The translations under genes and the position numbers were made by a program. Below, in pieces: positions 1 through 7,496 of a stretch of DNA of 64,000 nucleotides (positions within the stretch are counted from its first letter, which is position 1; each line of letters begins with the position of its first letter). The notes beneath the pieces are model-generated. The model worked only from the letters and a program-made list of their open reading frames with translations, made no database searches and had not been told where the DNA came from. The DNA comes from Marinobacter sediminum (GTDB taxonomy: Bacteria; Pseudomonadota; Gammaproteobacteria; Pseudomonadales; Oleiphilaceae), in NCBI RefSeq assembly GCF_016820575.1, contig NZ_JAEMQH010000002.1, positions 1,237,305-1,301,304 of the forward strand, written 5' to 3'.

Positions 1-109
1 GCAATGCAAAGAAATCACCTTCGGCGACGTGAAGGTCGATTCCCTTCAAAGCTTCGAAACCATCACCGTAGGTCTTGATCAGACCTTCAATCTCAAGAGC
101 GTGGGTCAT
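1..109 (-). CDS. ABC transporter ATP-binding protein, YadG-like (5' part only)
   Basis: Only the first 36 codons lie in the window; the gene runs off the left edge. It starts MTHALEIEGLIKTYGDGFEA and continues into LKGIDLHVAEGDFFAL. This is the beginning of an ABC ATPase just before the Walker A loop, and it closely follows the N-terminus of YadG-type ATPases, which pair with an ABC-2 permease. The start is ATG at 109, preceded by CAGGAT. The gene diverges from the lipoprotein at 386, leaving about 275 bp for two promoters; the only candidate element I noticed there is TATAAT at 300-305, without a good -35. The subfamily is inferred from a short piece. Confidence 0.75.
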   Translation of the reverse strand, partial: MTHALEIEGLIKTYGDGFEALKGIDLHVAEGDFFAL

Positions 110-385
110 AAATCATCCTGAATTCCGAGGCACCTGTCCCCCAGCAGGAACTTCCACCGGGGCCAACATTTAGAGTGAAATAGAGAGTGCTATTGATTGT
201 GGCAGCTCGGGTTATTTCAAGGTGCAAATCCCGCCGTCGGAATCCGGGGCAAAAACGGAAACTGCGACGAGTATCCCGATATCCGCAGCACCCCATCCCT
301 ATAATCCGATTACAACAACTTACAAACGACGAGCTCACTCTTCGATTGGAGCGTGACGCCCGCGCACCGGGAACCGAAGCAAACC

Positions 386-1504
386 ATGAGATCTGCCCAC
401 CTGATTCGATTGTCCGCGACCCTGGTAACTACCCTCGCCCTCACCGGATGCCTGGACGACGGCGGCTCCGACAGTAACGACACCAGGGTCGGCCGCCTTA
501 ACTACAACGGCTTCAGCGGCCTGACCTATCAGACCCAAAGCCAGCGTGGCACTACCAATGCCAATGGCGAATTCCGCTATTATCCGGGCGAAACTCTCAG
601 CCTTTGGGTCGGTGACCTGGCTCTTGTTCAAGACGTTCCCACCCAGAAGTACGTTACCCTTCTGGAGTTTGTGCCCGAGGTTCGAGCTGCTCTGACCGAC
701 CCTTCAACCGACGATGAGGGCTTGAGCACTCACACGGTCAGAGAGCAGCTGCTGCTAGGTAACGCGGAACTGAGAAATATCACCCGATTTCTGATGAGCC
801 TGAACTGGACGGGAGACGTGCCCAAGGGCCAGGGTATCGCCATCCGGAAAAGAGTCATCAGCCAGCTCAACGCTGCCCTGCCCAATCTGCCTGAACCGAT
901 CGACTTCAGCGTCAGTGAAGCTGCGTTCACCGGTTCAAATGAGGAGGTCTCACCCGCCAACCGGTTACTCGCGGAAATCTGCTTCTACCCGGAAGGCCAT
1001 TCTTTATGTGACGAACCGCCAACAAAGGAGGCAATAGAACTGGCGCCCTCCCGGCCGGAAAACGAAGCCGATCGAGATCCGAATATCACCTATAAAGAGG
1101 ATCTGGAAAACACCCGTGATCGCATCCTCGACGCCATCCGGACCCTAGACGACACACTGCCGAACGACCTGGAGTCCTATCTTTCCCGGGAACTCACGGC
1201 CATAACAACAGCGGTGGCGAACCGCTATTACCTGGATGAGCACGTTGCCAGCCATACCGCCAGCGATACCGGAGTGCAGTCCGTGCGCATCCGGAAAATC
1301 GACGGAGCTCCGGAGATAGGCAATATCGAAGCCATCAGTACGCGAACGGATCAGGTCGCCATTCACGCCACCAACTGGCAGGCAGCCGAATTCGACTATT
1401 TTGTTGCGGGAGACGCGGGCGGAGAGTCTGAGCTGGTGGTCAGTTTCCGCCCGGAAGATACTTATCGGTGGATTCACAAACAGTTGCGGGTAGTCATCCG
1501 CTGA
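386..1504 (+). CDS. Putative outer-membrane lipoprotein of unknown function
   Basis: The predicted product is 372 residues. ATG at 386 is preferred over an in-frame ATG at 353 because the protein then begins with a lipoprotein signal peptide: basic MRSAHLIR, a hydrophobic stretch and the lipobox ALTGC with Cys22. The residue after Cys is Leu, so the default is outer-membrane sorting. The mature part starts with a Gly/Asp/Ser-rich linker, then a beta-rich segment (GRLNYNGFSGLTYQTQSQRG, then NANGEFRYYPGE) that resembles a small repeated carbohydrate- or wall-binding fold. The remainder is polar and helical. I do not recognise the family. The 3' end overlaps the convergent HD-GYP gene by 11 bp. 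Confidence 0.7.
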   Translation: MRSAHLIRLSATLVTTLALTGCLDDGGSDSNDTRVGRLNYNGFSGLTYQTQSQRGTTNANGEFRYYPGETLSLWVGDLALVQDVPTQKYVTLLEFVPEVRAALTDPSTDDEGLSTHTVREQLLLGNAELRNITRFLMSLNWTGDVPKGQGIAIRKRVISQLNAALPNLPEPIDFSVSEAAFTGSNEEVSPANRLLAEICFYPEGHSLCDEPPTKEAIELAPSRPENEADRDPNITYKEDLENTRDRILDAIRTLDDTLPNDLESYLSRELTAITTAVANRYYLDEHVASHTASDTGVQSVRIRKIDGAPEIGNIEAISTRTDQVAIHATNWQAAEFDYFVAGDAGGESELVVSFRPEDTYRWIHKQLRVVIR

Positions 1505-2801
1505 TCAAACGGTTCAAGCTCCAGCGGGACTCCGTTCCGGTCACGTCATATCTCGCCGGATCCAGCTCTTCCGTGCCATGGGGCAGGCACTCCCGAATGG
1601 TAACGGTCTCGGCAGCCGTCTTGGCTTCGTTGTGGCGAGCAAGGTCGATAATCTTTGCCGACTTCAACGGATTGCAATCGCTGTCCGTCATCAACATGAT
1701 GCGCGGCCACAAGCGGCGCTCGGGGGAATGTGACATCACCATCCCACGCTGGCCGTCCGAGAGCTCCACCAGGCTGCCCGTTGGATAGATGCCAATGGAC
1801 TGAATGAAGTTCTCCACCAGATCATCCTGGAACTCGATATTTCTCATTTCATACAACAGGGCGACGGCCTTGTCCGGTGTGACCGGAACCGCAGCTTCTC
1901 TTGGACCAATCAACGATTCGAAAAATTCAGCGATACCTGCAATCTTGGCCAACAACGGAATGCGGTCACCACGGACACCTTCCGGGAAACCAGAGCCGTT
2001 ATGGCGCTCACGATGCCCCTGAACAACACTCAAGACGGCCCGAGACAGGCCGCTGTCCGACAGCATCTCCACACCCTTGTCCACGTACTCCCGATACTGG
2101 GCGTATTCGCCGGCATCCAACTGACCTTCCCGACTCAGAAGCGCTTTGGGCAGAGCACTCTTGCCCACCTGCGACAGCAGGCAGCCCAGCCCAAGGTGGT
2201 TCATAAGGCCTTCGTTCAGCCCCAGGTGCCGACCGCACACCAGGGCCCATACTGCTGTGTTCAGGGCATGCCGGTATACGTAATCGTCGTGCTGACGTGT
2301 TCGGCTCAACAACAACAAGGCATCAGGCTGACGCACCACACTGCTCACCATCTTGCTGGTGACTTCGGCAATAGGCTTGAGATCAACCACTCCGTTGACC
2401 TTCAACGTGTCAAACAGCCGGTGAAGTGCAATATCCGCATCATCCAGAAGACGTTTTGACGCCTTCGCTTCCTTTTTCAGGGTGGTCACTTCTTCGTAGC
2501 GAACCGGCTCACGGATCGTCAGCGGCGGCAACTGCAGGACATCACGGCCCTGACCTCTGCGGCCAGCCTTGCGGCCGAAACGGGGAGTGCTGTTTTCAGA
2601 GGCCTCATGGACACCGCGCACTTCGGCAACGTCCACCATCACCCACTTGCAGTGAGAAGCCAGGGCCCGAACATCGTCCTGAGACCGGACATGAAACCCC
2701 TGGATTGGGAAGGGAGTCTGGTGCCAGGGCCTGTCCAGGTCAGACACAAACATGCCCACTTCCAGATCATGCACCGCAATTTTCTTTTGCTGGACGCCCA
2801 C
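1494..2801 (-). CDS. DUF3391 / HD-GYP domain protein with degenerate active site
   Basis: 435 residues. Residues ~5-135 match the DUF3391 domain that commonly precedes HD-GYP domains; residues ~165-330 are the HD-GYP region. Active HD-GYP proteins are cyclic-di-GMP phosphodiesterases. Here the metal-binding signature is eroded. The HD dyad is replaced by Ser210-Gln211 (LLSQVGK instead of LLHDIGK). The His expected after the E....Y segment is missing (YREYVDKG). HHExxDGxGYP has become HRERHNGSGFP at 263-273. Catalysis is therefore doubtful; a c-di-GMP-binding or scaffold role is more likely. The start is GTG with GAGGTG just upstream. The nearby PilZ gene supports a c-di-GMP neighbourhood. Confidence 0.88.
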   Translation of the reverse strand: MGVQQKKIAVHDLEVGMFVSDLDRPWHQTPFPIQGFHVRSQDDVRALASHCKWVMVDVAEVRGVHEASENSTPRFGRKAGRRGQGRDVLQLPPLTIREPVRYEEVTTLKKEAKASKRLLDDADIALHRLFDTLKVNGVVDLKPIAEVTSKMVSSVVRQPDALLLLSRTRQHDDYVYRHALNTAVWALVCGRHLGLNEGLMNHLGLGCLLSQVGKSALPKALLSREGQLDAGEYAQYREYVDKGVEMLSDSGLSRAVLSVVQGHRERHNGSGFPEGVRGDRIPLLAKIAGIAEFFESLIGPREAAVPVTPDKAVALLYEMRNIEFQDDLVENFIQSIGIYPTGSLVELSDGQRGMVMSHSPERRLWPRIMLMTDSDCNPLKSAKIIDLARHNEAKTAAETVTIRECLPHGTEELDPARYDVTGTESRWSLNRLISG

Positions 2802-2977
2802 AGGTCACCTCAATACGGAAACTTTTCGATGGCTACCATTTTGGCGGAGTGACCAACAGAGTCCATAACAGTTTGGTAGCACGAAGTAACCAGAGAGCGA
2901 CGAAGGGTAACGTTTTAGCTCAGAAGGAAACAAAATGTAGGAGTGTGATGACGGTCACACGGCAACGTCAAAATGTG

Positions 2978-3550
2978 TCACTGTACGTCACACACCGAGT
3001 CATCGAATTCCGGCATCTTGGCGCGAAGGGAGCCACGCGGCGCTTTTCGGACATACACGGTATAAGGAACCGGAGAGGCCCGCAGGTAGTCGAGGTTACG
3101 TTTTTTGTCACCTGCCTGCACGGTCGTGGAAACCGGAGCACAGGAAACGAGGAGGTCAAGGCTGCCCCCAATTCCGGCAACTCTGGCTTGAGGATCGGAG
3201 GGTTCCGCCACCATACAGCGCACGCCCTCTGTGGCCAATTTGCCACTCGGCGCATGCAGGTCCTGGCCGGCCTCCCCGCATGCGCGGATACCTGGGCCAC
3301 ACTCTCCGGCTTGGGGATCAGCGCTGTCTCGCAACCGCCAGACCCGCTCACTGCATTGGGTTTCAACCCGAATCGCAGTGGCCTTGTCACTCGTAAACCA
3401 CCAGTCCGGGTAATCTGCGCTTTGCCAAGACAGTCGGACTTGGCGGGGTTCACCGGCGGAGTTTTCGGCAGGGAACATCGCATAATGGGAATGATAAGAA
3501 GCACAACCGGAGGTGACGAAGGCGACTAATACCAGGCACAGCCGTTTCAT
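2978..3550 (-). CDS. Putative lipoprotein of unknown function
   Basis: 190 residues. ATG at 3550 gives a clear lipoprotein signal: MKRLCLVLVAFVTSGCASYH with the modified Cys at 16. The mature part is Cys-rich (about eight cysteines, several of which could pair), basic near the C-terminus, and contains no domain I know. It begins 1 bp after the stop of the PilZ gene, so the two genes are almost certainly cotranscribed and the second may be translated by re-initiation, since its own Shine-Dalgarno is weak. The coupling to a PilZ protein suggests, without proving, a surface or envelope function under c-di-GMP control. Confidence 0.6.
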   Translation of the reverse strand: MKRLCLVLVAFVTSGCASYHSHYAMFPAENSAGEPRQVRLSWQSADYPDWWFTSDKATAIRVETQCSERVWRLRDSADPQAGECGPGIRACGEAGQDLHAPSGKLATEGVRCMVAEPSDPQARVAGIGGSLDLLVSCAPVSTTVQAGDKKRNLDYLRASPVPYTVYVRKAPRGSLRAKMPEFDDSVCDVQ

Positions 3551-3551
3551 G

Positions 3552-3830
3552 CTAGGCATCCCTGAGTTCGAACTGCAGCCCCAAGCCATCGTTGGTTCGT
3601 CGCACTATTACCATTTCGAGCACGGGTGCGGGTACGGGAAGGCCCTGCACCTGAACGCTCACCGTGTCACCAATGTTCGGCTCAAACGGTTCCGCATCAA
3701 CGATAATAAACACGCCACCATCCGAAATATCCCGGGTGGAGAACATGAACTCACCCAGTTCCGGATGCACGACCTTCACTTTGGCGCTCATCGCGGTGCG
3801 GATGTACTCTCTTCTATCAATCCCTGCCAT
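3552..3830 (-). CDS. PilZ domain protein
   Basis: A 92-residue single-domain PilZ protein, a c-di-GMP receptor fold. Both halves of the ligand motif are present: the N-terminal arginine cluster in MAGIDRREYIRT (RxxxR) and the DISDGG turn, which is the D/NxSxxG motif. It should bind c-di-GMP and act on a partner. I use ATG at 3830; a GTG four codons upstream at 3842 is possible but adds a poorly conserved extension. It is the first gene of a two-gene unit with the downstream lipoprotein. Confidence 0.85.
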   Translation of the reverse strand: MAGIDRREYIRTAMSAKVKVVHPELGEFMFSTRDISDGGVFIIVDAEPFEPNIGDTVSVQVQGLPVPAPVLEMVIVRRTNDGLGLQFELRDA

Positions 3831-3913
3831 CGGCCTGCCCACTACTTTTTACATAGTTTTTATAGTCTTCCGAAGCATAGCACCATTTTCAATCAAATAG
3901 ACCACCGATAATA

Positions 3914-3954
3914 TTGACTCCGGCACTAATCCAAATGAGAATGGTTGACGTTTT
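3914..3954 (+). promoter_or_regulatory. Candidate promoter with Fur-like half-site for the iron-binding protein gene
   Basis: TTGACT at 3914-3919 and GAGAAT at 3937-3942 are 17 bp apart. The sequence AAATGAGAAT at 3933-3942 is a good Fur half-site and overlaps the -10; the opposite half is poorly conserved. The position, about 60 bp before the gene for a ferric-binding protein, fits repression by Fur when iron is plentiful. This is a by-eye call. Confidence 0.4.
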
Positions 3955-4012
3955 AATTCCAAGTGCACTTTCGCTTAGCACAGCCACATCACCTGGTAAC
4001 GAGGATACAACC

Positions 4013-5029
4013 ATGCACATGAAGCTCGCAGCTGCTGCAGCCCTGACCTTGACGGCACTGCCCCTCAGCGCTTCCGCCGAGGGCGACGTCAACATCTACT
4101 CCTATCGCCAGGCCTATCTGCTGGAACCGCTTCTGAATGCCTTTGAGCAGGAAACGGGTATCGATACCAATGTTGTCTTTGCAAAAAAAGGCTTGGCCGA
4201 GCGACTGGAGCGTGAAGGCCGCAACAGCCCGGCCGACGTCGTGATGACGGTCGATATTTCCCGCATCAACGAACTGGTCGAGCGTGATCTCGTACAAGGC
4301 GTCGACAACGACGTACTCAACCAGAACATTCCAGAGAACCTTCGCCACCCGGAGGGTAAGTGGTTCGCGCTGACGACTCGCGGTCGTCTGATCTTCACCT
4401 CTAAGGAGCGTGTTGAGGAAGGCGAAATCACTACCTATGAGGAACTGGCCGATGACAAGTGGAACGACCGCATCTGTACACGGAGCGGGAAGCACCCCTA
4501 CAACATCGCCCTGTTCTCCTCAATGCTGGCCCACCACGGCGAAGCAGACACCAAGGCCTGGCTAGAAGGCCTCAAGGACAACCTTGCCCGCAAGCCCCAG
4601 GGCGGCGACCGTGATCAGATCAAAGCGATTGCCGAAGGCGTGTGCGACATTTCCATTGGCAACAGCTACTACTACGGCAACATGCTGCAGGATGAAAATC
4701 AGCGCGGCATTGCCGAACAGGTTCGCCTGGTATTCCCGAACGCCGAAGGTCGCGGTACTCACGTGAACATCAGCGGCATTGCACTGACCAAGAGCGCGCC
4801 GAATCGTGACAATGCCATCAAACTGATGGAATTCCTGTCGTCGGCAGAAGCCCAGCGTATTTACGCGGAAGCTAACACCGAGTACCCGGCGAATCCTGAC
4901 GTTCAACCGTCTGGCCTGGTCGCTGAGTGGGGCGAGATCAACCCGGACCAGCTGTCCCTGCAGGAAATCGCAAATAACCGCAACGCAGTAGTAAAGATGG
5001 TTGACCGCGTCGATTACGACGGCGAGTAA
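4013..5029 (+). CDS. Periplasmic Fe(3+)-binding protein of an ABC importer (FbpA/FutA family)
   Basis: 338 residues. It captures ferric iron in the periplasm and hands it to the inner-membrane permease. A Sec signal peptide ends near ASA|EGD at residue 23, followed by NIYSYRQ at the mature N-terminus, typical of this family. The sequence SYYYGN contains the adjacent tyrosines that bind iron in FbpA-type proteins. ATG at 4013 is chosen because GAGGAT lies just upstream and the signal peptide then starts at once; an upstream in-frame ATG at 3914 falls in the promoter. The permease gene follows after 144 bp that include a strong hairpin. No siderophore genes are nearby. Confidence 0.92.
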   Translation: MHMKLAAAAALTLTALPLSASAEGDVNIYSYRQAYLLEPLLNAFEQETGIDTNVVFAKKGLAERLEREGRNSPADVVMTVDISRINELVERDLVQGVDNDVLNQNIPENLRHPEGKWFALTTRGRLIFTSKERVEEGEITTYEELADDKWNDRICTRSGKHPYNIALFSSMLAHHGEADTKAWLEGLKDNLARKPQGGDRDQIKAIAEGVCDISIGNSYYYGNMLQDENQRGIAEQVRLVFPNAEGRGTHVNISGIALTKSAPNRDNAIKLMEFLSSAEAQRIYAEANTEYPANPDVQPSGLVAEWGEINPDQLSLQEIANNRNAVVKMVDRVDYDGE

Positions 5030-5037
5030 CCGGAAGC

Positions 5038-5065
5038 GGGCCGGCGCCACATGCGGCGTCGGCCC
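5038..5065 (+). terminator. Strong GC-rich hairpin between the iron-binding protein and permease genes
   Basis: GGGCCGGCGCC (5038-5048) pairs with GGCGTCGGCCC (5055-5065) with one wobble and a 6-nt loop. No T-run follows, so it is not a classical terminator. It could protect the 3' end of the binding-protein mRNA or weaken read-through into the permease. Confidence 0.4.
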
Positions 5066-5105
5066 TCATAATTCCCGGTCAATCTCGGTGAGTGACGTCT
5101 GTTCA

Positions 5106-5152
5106 TTGCAGGCAGCACCTCAGCTGTCTACAATCGGCAGCCATTCTCATTT
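5106..5152 (+). promoter_or_regulatory. Candidate promoter and Fur-like half-site for the iron permease gene
   Basis: TTGCAG (5106-5111) and TACAAT (5129-5134) are 17 bp apart. ATTCTCATTT at 5143-5152, immediately after the -10, is a Fur half-site in the opposite orientation to the one before the binding-protein gene. This suggests that the permease gene has its own iron-regulated promoter. Confidence 0.5.
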
Positions 5153-5173
5153 CGAACCAATCACAGGAAAGCT

Positions 5174-6862
5174 ATGACCGAGGCCGTTAGCAGAGTTGAC
5201 CCAGGGTTAACCGAACCCCTGCTGGCGAAGCGTACCTCTCGGCACTGGCTCATTGCCGCCTTCCTTACGACAACGATCGTGGCGTTGCCGGTACTCTCGG
5301 TTATCTTTCTCGCCTTTTTCCCGGAAGAGAATATCTGGCCTCATCTGCTGGATACCACCCTGCCCCGCTACCTCTCAACCACACTGCAGCTGATGCTTGG
5401 CGTGGGCGCACTGACACTGGTCATCGGGTTATCGTCTGCCTGGGCCGTCACCATGTGCGAATTCCCTGGTCGACGCTTTTTCGAATGGGCGATGCTGCTG
5501 CCCTTCGCCGTGCCGGCCTATGTCATCGCCTATGTCTATACCAGCTTGCTGGACTATGCAGGGCCGGTCCAAAGAAACTTGCGGGACTGGTTCGGCTGGG
5601 AGAATGCCAGCGACTACTGGTTCCCGGAAATTCGCAGCCTTGAGGGCGCCATCCTGATGATCGGCCTGGTGCTCTACCCCTACGTGTACCTGCTGGCGCG
5701 GGCCGCGTTCCTGGAACAGTCGCCTTCTCTGTTTGCGGTCAGCCGCAGCCTCGGGCACTCCGCTCTGAGCACCTTTTTCCGGGTGGTTCTTCCGATCGCC
5801 CGACCGGCCGTGGCGGTAGGCCTGTCTCTGGTTCTGATGGAAACCCTGAACGACTTCGGGACCGTGGACTTCTTTGCGGTCCAGACCCTGACCGCCGGCC
5901 TGTTCGACACCTGGATGAACCTGGGCAATCTGGGCGGCGCCGCCCAGATTGCGACCACCATGCTCATTTTTGTGGTTATCCTGGTCACTCTGGAGCGCTA
6001 TTCACGACGCCGACAGCAGCAGTTCGCCGCACGCGACAACCGCGACCCCATCCAGCGCTTTACCATGTCTACCCCAAGACAATATGCATGTCTGGCGGTT
6101 TGTGCCATCCCCGTGTTGTTCGGATTCCTTATTCCCGGCTTCACCCTTGGCCTGTACGCCTGGGAATACTTCGGCGAGAGCTGGAACACCGATTTCATCC
6201 AGAACACCCTGAACAGCCTGTTTCTCTCCGGCACCGCGGCACTCACCACACTGCTGATCGGCATCACCCTGGCGTACAGCCGCCGGCTGCATGACACCAA
6301 AGGCATGCAGGTGCTCATGCGCCTGTCCAGTCTTGGTTATGCGATGCCGGGCGCCGTTCTCGCGGTGGGCGTTATCGTACCTCTGGCAGGCTTCGACAAT
6401 TGGCTGGACAGCCTTGCCAGGGACGTATTCGGCGTGAGCACGGGGCTGCTCCTGAGTGGCTCTACCTTTGCCCTGGTATTCGCCTACACCGTGCGTTTTC
6501 TCGCGGTGTCGGCAGGCAGTGTCGAAAGCGCTTTGCAGAAAATCACCCCCAGCATGGACATGGCGTCGCGCTCACTCGGCCACACCCCGGGCAAAACCCT
6601 GGTGCGCGTGCATCTGCCGATGCTTCGCGGGACGCTGATGACGGCAGCACTGGTGGTGTTCGTGGATTGCATGAAGGAGTTGCCGGCTACGCTGATTCTA
6701 CGGCCATTCAACTTTGAAACGCTGGCAACGTACGTGTACCAGTTTGCGTCTGACGAGCGGCTTTATCACAGTGCCTTACCGGCACTTATTATCGTGTTGG
6801 CGGGGATCGTTCCCATCATCCTGATGAGTCGTTCCATCTCCAAGACCAGAGCCATGGGTTAA
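5174..6862 (+). CDS. Iron ABC transporter permease, fused two-domain type (FbpB family)
   Basis: 562 residues with about twelve hydrophobic helices arranged as two BPD_transp_1 domains in one chain, as in FbpB/SfuB. Both cytoplasmic EAA-type loops that contact the ATPase are visible: SRSLGHSALSTFFRVVLPIA in the first half and SRSLGHTPGKTLVRVHLPML in the second. It moves Fe(3+) delivered by the upstream binding protein across the inner membrane. No ATPase gene (FbpC) follows: the next gene is on the opposite strand and unrelated, so the ATPase must be encoded elsewhere. The start is ATG at 5174 with an AGGAAAG ribosome site. Confidence 0.92.
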   Translation: MTEAVSRVDPGLTEPLLAKRTSRHWLIAAFLTTTIVALPVLSVIFLAFFPEENIWPHLLDTTLPRYLSTTLQLMLGVGALTLVIGLSSAWAVTMCEFPGRRFFEWAMLLPFAVPAYVIAYVYTSLLDYAGPVQRNLRDWFGWENASDYWFPEIRSLEGAILMIGLVLYPYVYLLARAAFLEQSPSLFAVSRSLGHSALSTFFRVVLPIARPAVAVGLSLVLMETLNDFGTVDFFAVQTLTAGLFDTWMNLGNLGGAAQIATTMLIFVVILVTLERYSRRRQQQFAARDNRDPIQRFTMSTPRQYACLAVCAIPVLFGFLIPGFTLGLYAWEYFGESWNTDFIQNTLNSLFLSGTAALTTLLIGITLAYSRRLHDTKGMQVLMRLSSLGYAMPGAVLAVGVIVPLAGFDNWLDSLARDVFGVSTGLLLSGSTFALVFAYTVRFLAVSAGSVESALQKITPSMDMASRSLGHTPGKTLVRVHLPMLRGTLMTAALVVFVDCMKELPATLILRPFNFETLATYVYQFASDERLYHSALPALIIVLAGIVPIILMSRSISKTRAMG

Positions 6863-6880
6863 CCCTGACAGGCCTGCGTC

Positions 6881-7366
6881 TTACGAATTGACCCGGGAAC
6901 GAACATCCTGAACCACAAAGCGGCCCTGAAACACAGCTACAGGCTCACGCTCGGGCTGAGTGTTTGGCTCACCGCAGAACACTTCCGCCGTCAGGTCCAG
7001 GCGCCCCTTGCCATGGCGGGCCAGGCTTTTCCGGAACCGGGGCGGAATCTCGCCCGCCGGCAACCGGCAAATCACATAGAAATCCTGATCAACAGGTTCC
7101 AGATAATCAATATTGCCGCTTTGCACCACAACCGCACCCGTTAGGCCCATGTCCGCCAGTGCCAGCTCTGTCAGGCCCCAGGCGGCGGTAACCGCAGCGG
7201 AGTAGACGCTACCTCCGAAACCCGTCCCTTGGTGGTTACGATTGGGCTGCAGGGGTGCCGAAAGCAACAGGGCGTGACCATCCCAGGAAATCAACCGAAT
7301 GCCCAAGGCCTCCGACAACGGGATTTCGTTATTGATGCGTTTCTGGAAATGACTCAGCCGACTCAT
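6881..7366 (-). CDS. Putative thioesterase, YiiD C-terminal-domain family
   Basis: 161 residues, a single hotdog-fold domain of the kind found at the C-terminus of YiiD. Recognisable parts are ALGIRLISWDG, the helix entry NHQGTGFGGSVYSAA and the strand VVQSGNIDYLEPV. The predicted activity is hydrolysis of an acyl thioester; the substrate is unknown. It lies upstream of, and in the same direction as, nothing obvious: the terminator at 7444-7470 separates it from the acyl-CoA synthetase on the same strand, so it has its own promoter in 7367-7440. It ends 19 bp from the convergent permease gene. Confidence 0.75.
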   Translation of the reverse strand: MSRLSHFQKRINNEIPLSEALGIRLISWDGHALLLSAPLQPNRNHQGTGFGGSVYSAAVTAAWGLTELALADMGLTGAVVVQSGNIDYLEPVDQDFYVICRLPAGEIPPRFRKSLARHGKGRLDLTAEVFCGEPNTQPEREPVAVFQGRFVVQDVRSRVNS

Positions 7367-7443
7367 ATCATCCTCCTGATCTTGTTCCAGTTTATTCCCA
7401 CGCCCTGGGTTTCCCTATGCGACTTACGTCGGTTCCAGACCGC

Positions 7444-7470
7444 AAAAAGCCCGGCATGGCCGGGCTTTTT
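7444..7470 (-). terminator. Rho-independent terminator of the acyl-CoA synthetase gene
   Basis: A-run, GCCCGGC, loop ATG, GCCGGGC and T-run form a symmetric stem-loop with A5/T5 ends. It lies 26 bp past the synthetase stop codon; the symmetric tails would allow termination in both directions. Confidence 0.88.
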
Positions 7471-7496
7471 GAAGCACTCCAGGTGTCACCTTGGCA

